Positions 1 through 5,257 are shown, numbered from the stretch's first letter. The stretch is 5,257 nucleotides of DNA from an uncultured Prevotellaceae bacterium (GCA_937915745.1 CALGGJ010000096.1:1-5257); one strand, 5' to 3'. A program made the numbers and translations. The notes: generated by a model from the sequence alone, not told the origin.

Positions 1-1107
1 CATCAGCTTGGTAGGTGCGTTGCGCAGATGGGGCGGCACAGGGAGGTTGCCCGTCTGACGCACGTATGCCAGTGCTTTGTCGATAGAGAGATAAGAGGAG
101 TTGCTCTTGGGAGAGGAAGCCAGATAGACGGTGGCTTCAGCGAGCGGAATCCGTCCTTCGGGCATACCGATTTTCGACACCGCGTCGAAACATGCGTTAG
201 CCAGCAGCAGGGCATTGGGATTAGCCAATCCCACGTCCTCAGAAGCACTGATCACCAGACGGCGGGCAATGAAGAGGGGATCCTCTCCCGCCTCAATCAT
301 ACGGGCCAGGTAATAGACAGCCGCGTCGGGGTCGCTGCCACGGATAGACTTGATGAAAGCGGAGATCACGTCGTAGTGCATCTCGCCGTCTTTGTCGTAG
401 GCAAGGGGGTTCTGCAGCACGTATTCGTTGACAAGCTCGTCGGTGATGGTGAGGGTGCCTTTCCCCCCACCCTCATTTTCTGCGGCTTCCACCACGAGTT
501 CAAGGATGTTGAGGAGTTTGCGGGCGTCGCCACCTGAGAGACGCATGACAGCTCCAGTTTCCTTGAGTTCTATATTTTTGGTTCTCAACACCTTGTCGGT
601 GGTGACAGCACGGTTGAGGAGTGTCATCAAATCGTCTTTCTCCAGCGATTTGAGCGTATAGACCTGGCAACGGCTGAGCAACGGCCGGATCACCTCGAAC
701 GAAGGGTTCTCCGTGGTAGCGCCAATGAGCGTGATGATACCTTTCTCCACAGCACCGAGCAGCGAATCCTGCTGCGACTTGGAGAAACGATGGATCTCAT
801 CGATAAAGAGGATGGGCGTGCCTTTGGAAAAGAGTCCGCTGTTGGCTTTGGCCCGGTCGATCACCTCACGTACGTCTTTCACCCCCGACGTGACTGCGCT
901 GAGTGTGTAAAACGGCACCTCCAGTGTCTTGGCGATGATGTTGGCAAGGGTGGTCTTCCCCACCCCAGGCGGTCCCCAGAGGATAAACGATGAAATCCGC
1001 CGCTGAGAAATCATGCGACGGATGACAGCGCCCTCCCCCACGAGGTGTTGCTGTCCGATATACTCATCCAGCGTCTGTGGACGCATACGTTCTGCCAGTG
1101 GTTGCAT
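1..1107 (-). CDS. rarA: Replication-associated recombination protein A (RarA/MgsA AAA+ ATPase), C-terminus cut by window edge
   Basis: RarA is a cytoplasmic AAA+ ATPase related to clamp loaders and acts at stalled replication forks. Reading the minus strand from 1107, the N-terminus QPLAERMRP and the following IGQQHLVG match the family. Seen motifs are Walker A GPPGVGKT (residues 45-52), Walker B LFIDEIH (100-106), sensor-1 region GATTENPSFEV (129-139), LLSRC (143-147) and a sensor-2-like GGDARKLLNILE. A family C-terminal block with FIKSIRGSDPDAA follows. The frame is open through position 1; 369 codons are present, and the usual length of about 420-450 suggests the last 50-80 residues lie off the left edge. 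An in-frame ATG at 1143, preceded by an in-frame TAG, would add 12 residues (MDTFITPCRLEY). I prefer 1107 because QPLAERMRP is close to the usual family start, but neither start has a clear Shine-Dalgarno site. It diverges from the aromatic operon and shows no functional link to it. Confidence 0.95.
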   Translation of the reverse strand, partial: MQPLAERMRPQTLDEYIGQQHLVGEGAVIRRMISQRRISSFILWGPPGVGKTTLANIIAKTLEVPFYTLSAVTSGVKDVREVIDRAKANSGLFSKGTPILFIDEIHRFSKSQQDSLLGAVEKGIITLIGATTENPSFEVIRPLLSRCQVYTLKSLEKDDLMTLLNRAVTTDKVLRTKNIELKETGAVMRLSGGDARKLLNILELVVEAAENEGGGKGTLTITDELVNEYVLQNPLAYDKDGEMHYDVISAFIKSIRGSDPDAAVYYLARMIEAGEDPLFIARRLVISASEDVGLANPNALLLANACFDAVSKIGMPEGRIPLAEATVYLASSPKSNSSYLSIDKALAYVRQTGNLPVPPHLRNAPTKLM

Positions 1108-1177
1108 ATATTCCAATCTGCAAGGTGTTATAAAAGTGTCCATCTGCCGATGGTCAGGCTAGTCTCATAACTTGCTG

Positions 1178-1185
1178 CAAAGTTA
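1178..1185 (-). promoter_or_regulatory. Candidate -7 element of the rarA promoter
   Basis: On the minus strand this reads TAACTTTG, an exact match to the Bacteroidetes -7 consensus TAnnTTTG, 34 bp before the upstream candidate rarA start and about 70 bp before the preferred one. No TTTG is found at the expected 19-21 bp further upstream, so only half of the promoter is supported. A 6-bp inverted repeat, TAACTT (1168-1173) and AAGTTA (1180-1185), overlaps the element and could be an operator or chance. Confidence 0.45.
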
Positions 1186-1418
1186 CGAAAAATAACTGAA
1201 TTACGCACTATCATCACATAAGTTTTTTGTACGACCCTAAAATCGTGTTCGTTGAGTGATACCGGTTCGTCATGACTGAGTGTGATAGTTGGGGTAGGGG
1301 GTGAACACCTTTGTTGTGTGAGACCTACGAACTGATGCCGATTTCCAGTCCACAGCCAACAAAACAGAGTGTCGGCCTACACTTTTTAACTGCCGACACG
1401 CATTTTCCCTACAAAAAG
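1186..1418. other. Divergent intergenic region without a recognisable gene
   Basis: The open frames here are short, overlap each other in both directions and have no recognisable protein features. Besides the inverted repeat at 1369-1399, I see only weak structure: a distant 7-bp complementarity (ACTATCA 1207-1213 with TGATAGT 1283-1289) and a near-palindrome GGTGAACACC around 1300. No tRNA or known RNA was recognised. The stretch most plausibly holds upstream control sites for the divergent transcripts. Confidence 0.5.
1369..1399. repeat. 8-bp perfect inverted repeat upstream of the operon promoter
   Basis: GTGTCGGC (1369-1376) and GCCGACAC (1392-1399) are perfect reverse complements separated by 15 bases. 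The second arm ends 20 bp before the -33 box. The core TGTCGG occurs a third time at 1427-1432, in the promoter spacer. Because the repeat lies upstream of the inferred start site, it would act as DNA, for example as a regulator binding site, rather than as part of the operon mRNA. No regulator can be named. A terminator for an unseen transcript is an alternative. Confidence 0.4.
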
Positions 1419-1450
1419 TTTGGTCATGTCGGAAATAAGCTATACATTTG
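1419..1450 (+). promoter_or_regulatory. Bacteroidetes-type promoter of the Phe/Tyr operon
   Basis: The -33 box TTTG (1419-1422) and the -7 box TACATTTG (1443-1450) are separated by 20 bp. Both match the consensus TTTG-N19-21-TAnnTTTG used by the Bacteroidetes primary sigma factor. Transcription should begin within about 10 bases after 1450, leaving only some 20-30 nt before the leader-peptide ATG at 1481 and about 330 nt before pheA. No competing promoter with both boxes was found between here and pheA, so the attenuator is predicted to lie on every operon transcript started here. Confidence 0.85.
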
Positions 1451-1480
1451 CACCCGAAATCAAACGACAAACCACACATT

Positions 1481-1534
1481 ATGTCATATTTCGCTTCATA
1501 CTTTTATTTTTACTTTTACTTTCAGAGAAGGTGA
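1481..1534 (+). CDS. Phe/Tyr leader peptide of a transcription attenuator
   Basis: This 17-codon ORF encodes MSYFASYFYFYFYFQRR followed by TGA. Ten of 17 residues are aromatic: Phe at 4, 8, 10, 12 and 14, and Tyr at 3, 7, 9, 11 and 13, strictly alternating from residue 7 to 14. It starts 30 bp after a strong promoter and precedes the genes that make Phe and Tyr, just as PheL (rich in Phe) precedes pheA in E. coli. The stop codon (1532-1534) lies inside the 5' arm of the antiterminator helix. The peptide itself probably has no function; its translation would report charged Phe- and Tyr-tRNA. There is no Shine-Dalgarno site, and an A/C-rich stretch precedes the ATG, which is normal for this phylum. 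The composition and placement make chance unlikely, but translation has not been shown. Confidence 0.9.
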   Translation: MSYFASYFYFYFYFQRR

Positions 1535-1604
1535 GAGCGGGTAATCGTTTGTGCTTACGTATGGCAGAATAGAAAATAAGAAGATAAGAAAGTCCCGCTC
1601 TCAC
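1490..1604 (+). promoter_or_regulatory. Attenuator switch: protector and antiterminator helices
   Basis: Two alternative helices share one arm. Antiterminator: 1531-1541 (GTGAGAGCGGG) pairs perfectly over 11 bp with 1594-1604 (CCCGCTCTCAC), and this uses up the 5' arm of the terminator. Protector: 1490-1498 (TTCGCTTCA, inside the leader ORF) pairs with 1532-1541 in nine pairs, three of them G-U, with A1534 bulged. A ribosome stalled on the Phe/Tyr run would cover 1490-1498 and leave 1531-1541 free, favouring antitermination. A ribosome reaching the TGA would itself cover 1531-1541, favouring the terminator. The pairings are read by eye; energies were not computed. Confidence 0.82.
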
Positions 1605-1620
1605 ACCGAGGGCGGGACTT
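1590..1620 (+). terminator. Attenuator terminator hairpin
   Basis: AAGTCCCGCTCTC (1590-1602) pairs with GAGGGCGGGACTT (1608-1620): 13 pairs, a single G-U at 1599/1611, and the loop ACACC. The stem may extend through ATAAG (1584-1588) with CTTAT (1623-1627) across a small internal loop. It lies 56 nt after the leader stop codon and about 165 nt before pheA, and it competes with the antiterminator for 1594-1602. The following sequence CACTTATTC is only moderately T-rich, which is weak for a classical intrinsic terminator, so efficiency is uncertain. Confidence 0.8.
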
Positions 1621-1784
1621 CACTTATTCAAAGACAACAGGGTCTCAACACACGACTCTTCTAAACAGACAAAACTTCTACACATTAGTACAACAAAACA
1701 AATACAAACTTTGGTACAACTCCAACAGACCAACGACACAAACAGTCACTGAGCACATATACCAAAGAACCGACACACATAAAC
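1621..1784 (+). other. A/C-rich, G-poor untranslated leader before pheA
   Basis: This 164-nt stretch has no credible ORF or strong hairpin and very few G residues (about 16 by my count). It would be a largely unstructured 5' leader that separates the attenuator from the pheA start, leaving the pheA initiation region open. C-rich, G-poor RNA is also what Rho factor prefers, so backup Rho-dependent termination is possible but unproven. An AAACTTTG at 1706-1713 resembles a -7 box but lacks both the initial T and a -33 box. Confidence 0.5.
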
Positions 1785-2627
1785 ATGAAACGGATAGCAA
1801 TACAAGGCGAGATAGGCTCATACCATGATGTAGCCAGCCATCGATATTTCGAGCATGAAGAAGTAAGCCTCCTCTGCTGCGACACTTTCGAGCAGGTGTT
1901 TGCCAGCATGAAAGCCGATACCGACGTGATAGGCATGATTGCCATCGAAAACACCATTGCCGGAAGCCTGCTACACAACTACGAACTCCTGCGCGAAAGC
2001 GGTATGCAAATCGTAGGCGAACACAAACTCAGGATATCACACTCAATCATGTGCCTGCCCGATGAAGACTGGGATGACATAACCGAGGTCAACTCACACC
2101 CGGTAGCACTGATGCAATGTCGCGACTTCCTCAAACGCCACCCACGCCTCAAGGTGGTGGAGACGGACGACACAGCCGGTGCAGCTAAAACCATAAGTGA
2201 AAACCAACTGGGCGGACACGCAGCCATCTGCTCGAAGTTCGTGGCCGGAATATACGGAATGAAGCTACTCGAAGAAGGCATCGAGACCAACAAACACAAC
2301 TTCACCCGATTCCTCGTAATTGCCAATCCCGCTACCGCGCCACAACTCACCCGGCACATCAACATCAACAAGGCCAGCATCGTATTCACGCTGGCTCACA
2401 CCGAAGGACAACTGTCGCAAGTGCTGTCGATATTCTCATTCTACCAAATCAACCTCACGAAGATACAGTCGCTGCCTATCATCGGCAAAGAATGGGAATA
2501 CATGTTCTACGTAGATATCACATTCAAAGACTACCAACGCTACCGACAGTCAATCGACGCCACACGGCCACTGACCACAAATCTGTCAATATTAGGAGAA
2601 TACGAAGATGGGAAGTCAACAATATGA
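1785..2627 (+). CDS. pheA: Prephenate dehydratase with C-terminal ACT domain
   Basis: The enzyme converts prephenate to phenylpyruvate, the committed step to phenylalanine, in the cytoplasm. The 280 residues fit a stand-alone dehydratase plus ACT domain, with no fused chorismate mutase; that activity is supplied by the third gene of the operon. Seen in order: GEIGSYHDVAS (8-18, the family's N-terminal GxxGSY motif), AIENTIAGS (53-61), SHPVALMQC (104-112), TDDTAGAA (127-134) and the catalytic TRF motif in HNFTRF (171-176, Thr174). The ACT domain starts near residue 196. Its Phe-binding motifs differ from the classical GALV and ESRP: I see GQLS (208-211) and QSLP (228-231), so feedback inhibition by Phe cannot be assumed. 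The ATG at 1785 gives a complete N-terminus. The gene overlaps the next by 20 bp, and the attenuator upstream presumably controls it. Confidence 0.95.
   Translation: MKRIAIQGEIGSYHDVASHRYFEHEEVSLLCCDTFEQVFASMKADTDVIGMIAIENTIAGSLLHNYELLRESGMQIVGEHKLRISHSIMCLPDEDWDDITEVNSHPVALMQCRDFLKRHPRLKVVETDDTAGAAKTISENQLGGHAAICSKFVAGIYGMKLLEEGIETNKHNFTRFLVIANPATAPQLTRHININKASIVFTLAHTEGQLSQVLSIFSFYQINLTKIQSLPIIGKEWEYMFYVDITFKDYQRYRQSIDATRPLTTNLSILGEYEDGKSTI
2594..2598 (+). promoter_or_regulatory. Shine-Dalgarno site inside pheA for the aminotransferase
   Basis: AGGAG ends 9 bases before the ATG at 2608 and lies within the last codons of pheA. It supports that ATG as the start, and thus the 20-bp overlap between the genes. 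The other starts in this window lack such a site, so it may serve re-initiation by ribosomes finishing pheA. Confidence 0.55.
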
Positions 2628-3798
2628 AACCACATATCAGCCGGCCGAGCGCCTGAGACAAGTGAGCGAATACTATTTCAGCCGCAAGCTGAAGGAGGTT
2701 GCAGGACTCAATGCCGAAGGCAAAGACATCATAAGCCTGGCGATAGGCAGCCCCGACATGCCTCCATCGGCCGCAACTATAGAGACACTGTGCACTCAAG
2801 CCAGGCGCCCCGACACGCATGGCTACCAACCCACCATAGGAATACCCGAACTGCGAGAGGCCATGGCACGGTTCTACCGGCGGTGGTATGGTGTCGAACT
2901 CGACCCACAGACAGAAATTCAGCCGCTTATAGGTTCGAAAGAAGGCATACTGCATGTAACACTGGCGCTTTGCAACCCGTGCGACCAAGTACTGGTGCCC
3001 AATCCTGGATACCCTACTTACACGGCATTGAGCCGCATTCTGGGACAAGAAATAGTGAACTACGACCTGTGCGAGGACAATGGTTGGCATCCTGACTTCA
3101 CACAGTTGGAGTCGATGAATCTGAGCCGTGTGAAACTGATGTGGACAAACTATCCCAACATGCCCACCGGCGGAAGGGCAACACGCGAGATGTATGGACG
3201 TCTGGTTGATTTTGCACGCCGGCACCACATCATAATAGTCAACGACAACCCCTACTCGTTCATACTCAACCGCGACGAACATCTGAGCATACTGCAAGTT
3301 CCCGGAGCCAAGGATTGCTGCATAGAGTTCAACTCAATGTCGAAAAGTCACAACATGCCAGGCTGGCGAGTAGGCATGCTGGCTACTAACAGCGAGTTTG
3401 TAAGATGGATATTGAAGATAAAGTCGAATATCGACTCGGGTACGTTCCGTCCGTTACAACTGGCTGCTGCAGCGGCCTACGACAACTCCGACGAGTGGCA
3501 CATCCAGGCTAATATCGATACCTATACAAACCGACGGCACATTGCTGAAGACATCATGAAGGCACTGGGTTGCCGATTCGACCCACAGCAACAAGGCCTG
3601 TTTCTATGGGGACGGATACCCGACTCCTACCCCAACGTGGAAGACCTTACCGAGCATGTGCTGCACTCTGCACGTGTGTTCATAGTCCCGGGGTTCATCT
3701 TCGGGACCAACGGCGAACGATACATCCGCATATCGCTGTGTGCTAAGGAAGACAAGATGGAAGAGGCACTGAGACGGATATGCCAAACCATCAAATAA
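2608..3798 (+). CDS. PLP-dependent class I/II aminotransferase, probably aromatic (Phe/Tyr) or prephenate aminotransferase
   Basis: This 396-residue fold type I aminotransferase has the usual length. Seen motifs: SLAIGSPDMPP (43-53), GYQPTIGIPELREAM (72-86), GSKEGI (109-114), NPGYPTY (132-138), NYPNMPTG (181-188), NDNPYS (212-217, with Asp213 and Tyr216 expected to contact PLP), MSKSHNMPGWRVG (244-256, Schiff-base Lys246) and RYIRIS (371-376, Arg374 expected to bind the substrate carboxylate). The family usually has Asn at the position of Met185 in the NPTG motif, where it contacts the cofactor. The overall pattern resembles LL-diaminopimelate/aspartate-type enzymes. Its place between pheA and the DAHP synthase-mutase argues for transamination of phenylpyruvate and 4-hydroxyphenylpyruvate, or of prephenate to arogenate. 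The sequence does not decide between these or exclude an aspartate role. The start is supported by AGGAG at 2594-2598. Confidence 0.9.
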   Translation: MGSQQYETTYQPAERLRQVSEYYFSRKLKEVAGLNAEGKDIISLAIGSPDMPPSAATIETLCTQARRPDTHGYQPTIGIPELREAMARFYRRWYGVELDPQTEIQPLIGSKEGILHVTLALCNPCDQVLVPNPGYPTYTALSRILGQEIVNYDLCEDNGWHPDFTQLESMNLSRVKLMWTNYPNMPTGGRATREMYGRLVDFARRHHIIIVNDNPYSFILNRDEHLSILQVPGAKDCCIEFNSMSKSHNMPGWRVGMLATNSEFVRWILKIKSNIDSGTFRPLQLAAAAAYDNSDEWHIQANIDTYTNRRHIAEDIMKALGCRFDPQQQGLFLWGRIPDSYPNVEDLTEHVLHSARVFIVPGFIFGTNGERYIRISLCAKEDKMEEALRRICQTIK

Positions 3799-3802
3799 CC
3801 GC

Positions 3803-3900
3803 ATACAGAAGGGCATACACCTCGTATAGGAAGTCGGATACACCGTATAAGAGGACGAACGAATACATCATACGGAAATACCGATAAATACATAGGAAAG
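3803..3900 (+). repeat. Degenerate tandem repeat (~23-25 bp) in the aminotransferase to DAHP synthase gap
   Basis: The 127-bp gap contains ATACA at 3803, 3815, 3838, 3863 and 3888; the last four are spaced 23, 25 and 25 bp. Shared flanking pieces are CGTATAGGAA (3823-3832), CGTATAAGAGGA (3844-3855), CATACGGAAA (3870-3879) and CATAGGAAA (3891-3899). Two units can form small ATAC/GTAT hairpins (3815-3827 and 3838-3848). No promoter boxes (there is no TTTG in the gap) or strong terminator were found, so transcription probably continues through it. Confidence 0.5.
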
Positions 3901-3925
3901 ACGAACAAACTCATCAAAAAGTAAT

Positions 3926-4987
3926 ATGGAACTAGAACTTCAACCACTCAACCTGCCGAGCGACAATCCGCGTCCGTTTGTCATAGCAGGCCCGTGCTCG
4001 GCCGAGAGCGAAGAACAAGTGATGGCCACAGCCACTCAGCTGGCAAAGAAAGGATGCCACATGTTCAGGGGCGGCGTGTGGAAACCACGCACCAAACCGG
4101 GCGGATTTGAGGGTCACGGCGAAAAGGCCCTGCCCTGGATGCAACGTGTGAAAGCGGAGACCGGAATGCTCACTGCCATCGAGGTGGCTACACCCGGACA
4201 TGTTGAACTGGCTCTGAAATACGGAATTGACATCCTGTGGATAGGTGCACGCACCACGGCCAATCCTTTTGCTGTGCAGGCACTGGCCGACTCTCTGCGT
4301 GGAGTAGATACCATGGTGTTGGTGAAAAACCCCGTGAATCCCGACCTGGAGTTGTGGATAGGTGCCCTCGAACGCATCAACAGTGCCGGAATAAAACGGC
4401 TTGGGGCGATACACCGTGGTTTTTCAAGTTATGAGAAGAAGATTTACCGCAACCTGCCCATGTGGCAAATTCCGATAGAGCTGCACCGCCGTATTCCCGC
4501 TCTGCCTATTGCCTGCGACCCGAGCCACATAGGCGGACGGCGCGACCTCATCGCACCCTTGTGCCAGCAGGCCATGGACCTGGGGATGGACGGGCTGATT
4601 GTAGAAAGCCACTGCAACCCCGACGCTGCCTGGAGCGATGCGAACCAGCAGGTGACTCCCGATATCCTCGACTACATACTGAGCATCCTGATTATTCGCG
4701 ACCAAGTGGTGAGTACCGAAAACATCGTGGCCCTTCGCAAACAGATTGACGAGATAGACGACAGCATCATCGACCTTTTGGCTAAACGTATGCGAATAAG
4801 CCGCGAAATCGGTCAGTATAAGAAAGAGCACGGAATGACCATCGTGCAAACCAGCCGCTACGGTGAGATACTCGACAAGCGTGGCGCGCAGGGTTCGCTC
4901 ATGGGAATAGGTGCAGAATGTATAAAACATATTTTTGAATCAATTCATGAAGAATCTGTGCGTCAACAGGTTGAAGTGATGAAATAA
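3926..4987 (+). CDS. aroF: Bifunctional DAHP synthase (type I-beta) / chorismate mutase (AroQ) fusion
   Basis: The N-terminal part condenses phosphoenolpyruvate and erythrose 4-phosphate to DAHP, the first shikimate-pathway step; the C-terminal part converts chorismate to prephenate. DAHP synthase motifs: GPCSAES (22-28, metal ligand Cys24), KPRT (53-56), IGART (106-110), VKNP (133-136), HRGF (163-166), DPSH (198-201, ligand His201), Glu227 in VESHCNPD and Asp238. There is no N-terminal regulatory extension. The mutase begins near residue 264: LRKQIDEIDDSIIDLLAKR, with Arg271, Arg288, Lys299 and Arg311 matching E. coli Arg11, Arg28, Lys39 and Arg51. The residue matching Glu52 is Tyr312. A C-terminal mutase fusion is known from Prevotella and Porphyromonas, where the mutase domain mediates prephenate inhibition of DAHP synthase; this is inferred here. 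The ATG at 3926 has no Shine-Dalgarno site. tyrA follows after 9 bp. The symbol is by convention for this DAHP synthase class. Confidence 0.95.
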   Translation: MELELQPLNLPSDNPRPFVIAGPCSAESEEQVMATATQLAKKGCHMFRGGVWKPRTKPGGFEGHGEKALPWMQRVKAETGMLTAIEVATPGHVELALKYGIDILWIGARTTANPFAVQALADSLRGVDTMVLVKNPVNPDLELWIGALERINSAGIKRLGAIHRGFSSYEKKIYRNLPMWQIPIELHRRIPALPIACDPSHIGGRRDLIAPLCQQAMDLGMDGLIVESHCNPDAAWSDANQQVTPDILDYILSILIIRDQVVSTENIVALRKQIDEIDDSIIDLLAKRMRISREIGQYKKEHGMTIVQTSRYGEILDKRGAQGSLMGIGAECIKHIFESIHEESVRQQVEVMK

Positions 4988-4996
4988 CACAGAACT

Positions 4997-5257
4997 ATGA
5001 AAATACTGATACTGGGTGCAGGCAAGATGGGTTCGTTCTTCACCGACCTGCTTTCGTTCGACCACGAAGTAGCCGTATATGACATCGACCCTCGACGCCT
5101 GCGGTTCACATACAATTGCCAGCGCTTTACCTCGCTCGATGAGGTTGACTCCTTCCGTCCCGACCTCGTCATCAACGCCGTATCGCTGAAGTCCACACTC
5201 GACGTATTCCGTCGGGTCATTCCTCATCTGCCAAGCGAACATTGCATACTGAGCGAC
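4997..5257 (+). CDS. tyrA: Prephenate dehydrogenase, N-terminal part (cut by window edge)
   Basis: TyrA oxidatively decarboxylates prephenate to 4-hydroxyphenylpyruvate, the committed step to tyrosine. Only 87 codons are present. They form the first half of a Rossmann fold: MKILILGAGKMGSFF with GxGxxG at 7-12, then VAVYDIDP with Asp29 at the end of the second strand, which suggests NAD rather than NADP. LVINAVSLKSTLDVFRRVIPHLP follows, like the start of known prephenate dehydrogenases. The catalytic part lies beyond the right edge. The start is 9 bp after the DAHP synthase-mutase stop, so the two are surely cotranscribed. Identity rests on this N-terminal similarity and the operon context; another NAD-binding dehydrogenase is possible but much less likely. 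Confidence 0.88.
   Translation, partial: MKILILGAGKMGSFFTDLLSFDHEVAVYDIDPRRLRFTYNCQRFTSLDEVDSFRPDLVINAVSLKSTLDVFRRVIPHLPSEHCILSD

Noticed and set aside
28..537. 169-codon plus-strand open frame
   Set aside because: It lies opposite rarA, whose conserved residues account for the sequence on the minus strand; the plus-strand protein shows no recognisable features.
1270..1479. 69-codon minus-strand open frame
   Set aside because: It lies across the operon promoter and the inverted repeat, with no promoter of its own or recognisable product.
1311..1544. 77-codon plus-strand open frame overlapping the leader peptide in another frame
   Set aside because: It would begin about 130 bp before the promoter and cross it; its product has low-complexity Thr/His/Phe sequence and no recognisable domain. 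The 17-codon frame explains the aromatic codon run better.
1541..1558. Small GTAA/TTAC hairpin in the antiterminator loop
   Set aside because: It has four weak pairs with a 10-nt loop; too unstable to call.
1501..1582. Pairing of the T-rich leader codons (around 1504-1510) with the purine-rich stretch 1573-1579
   Set aside because: It has only about seven A-U pairs plus possible G-U, and is expected to be far weaker than the GC-rich helices; probably a result of composition.
1706..1713. AAACTTTG as a second pheA promoter
   Set aside because: The first base of the -7 consensus differs and no TTTG lies 19-21 bp upstream.
2524..3297. 257-codon minus-strand open frame
   Set aside because: It is antisense to the aminotransferase, whose motifs are continuous through the region, and it is most likely a by-product of codon usage.
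3932..4414. 160-codon minus-strand open frame opposite the DAHP synthase
   Set aside because: The conserved DAHP synthase motifs on the plus strand explain the region; no promoter or protein features support the antisense frame.

Overview
The window looks like chromosomal DNA from a member of the Bacteroidetes, most likely the order Bacteroidales and Prevotella-like. Three things point there. The one strong promoter has the phylum's own TTTG / TAnnTTTG form. Most starts lack a Shine-Dalgarno sequence. The aromatic operon contains a DAHP synthase with chorismate mutase fused at its C-terminus, as known in Prevotella and Porphyromonas. The genus call is inference, because no rRNA or marker gene is present. 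There are no mobile elements, tRNAs or CRISPR arrays.

Layout. Positions 1-1107 (minus strand) hold most of rarA, a replication-associated AAA+ ATPase that runs off the left edge. A gene-free divergent region follows; it holds a weak rarA promoter signal, an 8-bp inverted repeat and a strong plus-strand promoter (1419-1450). That promoter opens an operon for the last steps of phenylalanine and tyrosine synthesis: pheA (prephenate dehydratase with ACT domain, 1785-2627), a class I/II aminotransferase (2608-3798, overlapping pheA by 20 bp), a DAHP synthase/chorismate mutase fusion (3926-4987) and the start of tyrA (prephenate dehydrogenase, 4997 to the right edge).

The main discovery lies in the roughly 330-bp untranslated leader of this operon. 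A 17-codon ORF at 1481-1534 encodes MSYFASYFYFYFYFQRR, with five Phe and five Tyr codons. Its stop codon sits inside one arm of an 11-bp perfect helix (1531-1541 with 1594-1604). That helix is mutually exclusive with a 13-bp GC-rich terminator-like hairpin (1590-1620). A third segment inside the leader ORF (1490-1498) can pair with the same arm. This is the full logic of a ribosome-mediated transcription attenuator, here apparently sensing both end products of the operon it precedes.

How the parts fit: DAHP synthase commits carbon to the shikimate pathway, the fused mutase turns chorismate into prephenate, PheA and TyrA split prephenate towards phenylpyruvate and 4-hydroxyphenylpyruvate, and the aminotransferase probably finishes Phe and/or Tyr. 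When charged Phe- or Tyr-tRNA is scarce, the stalled ribosome would let the operon be transcribed.
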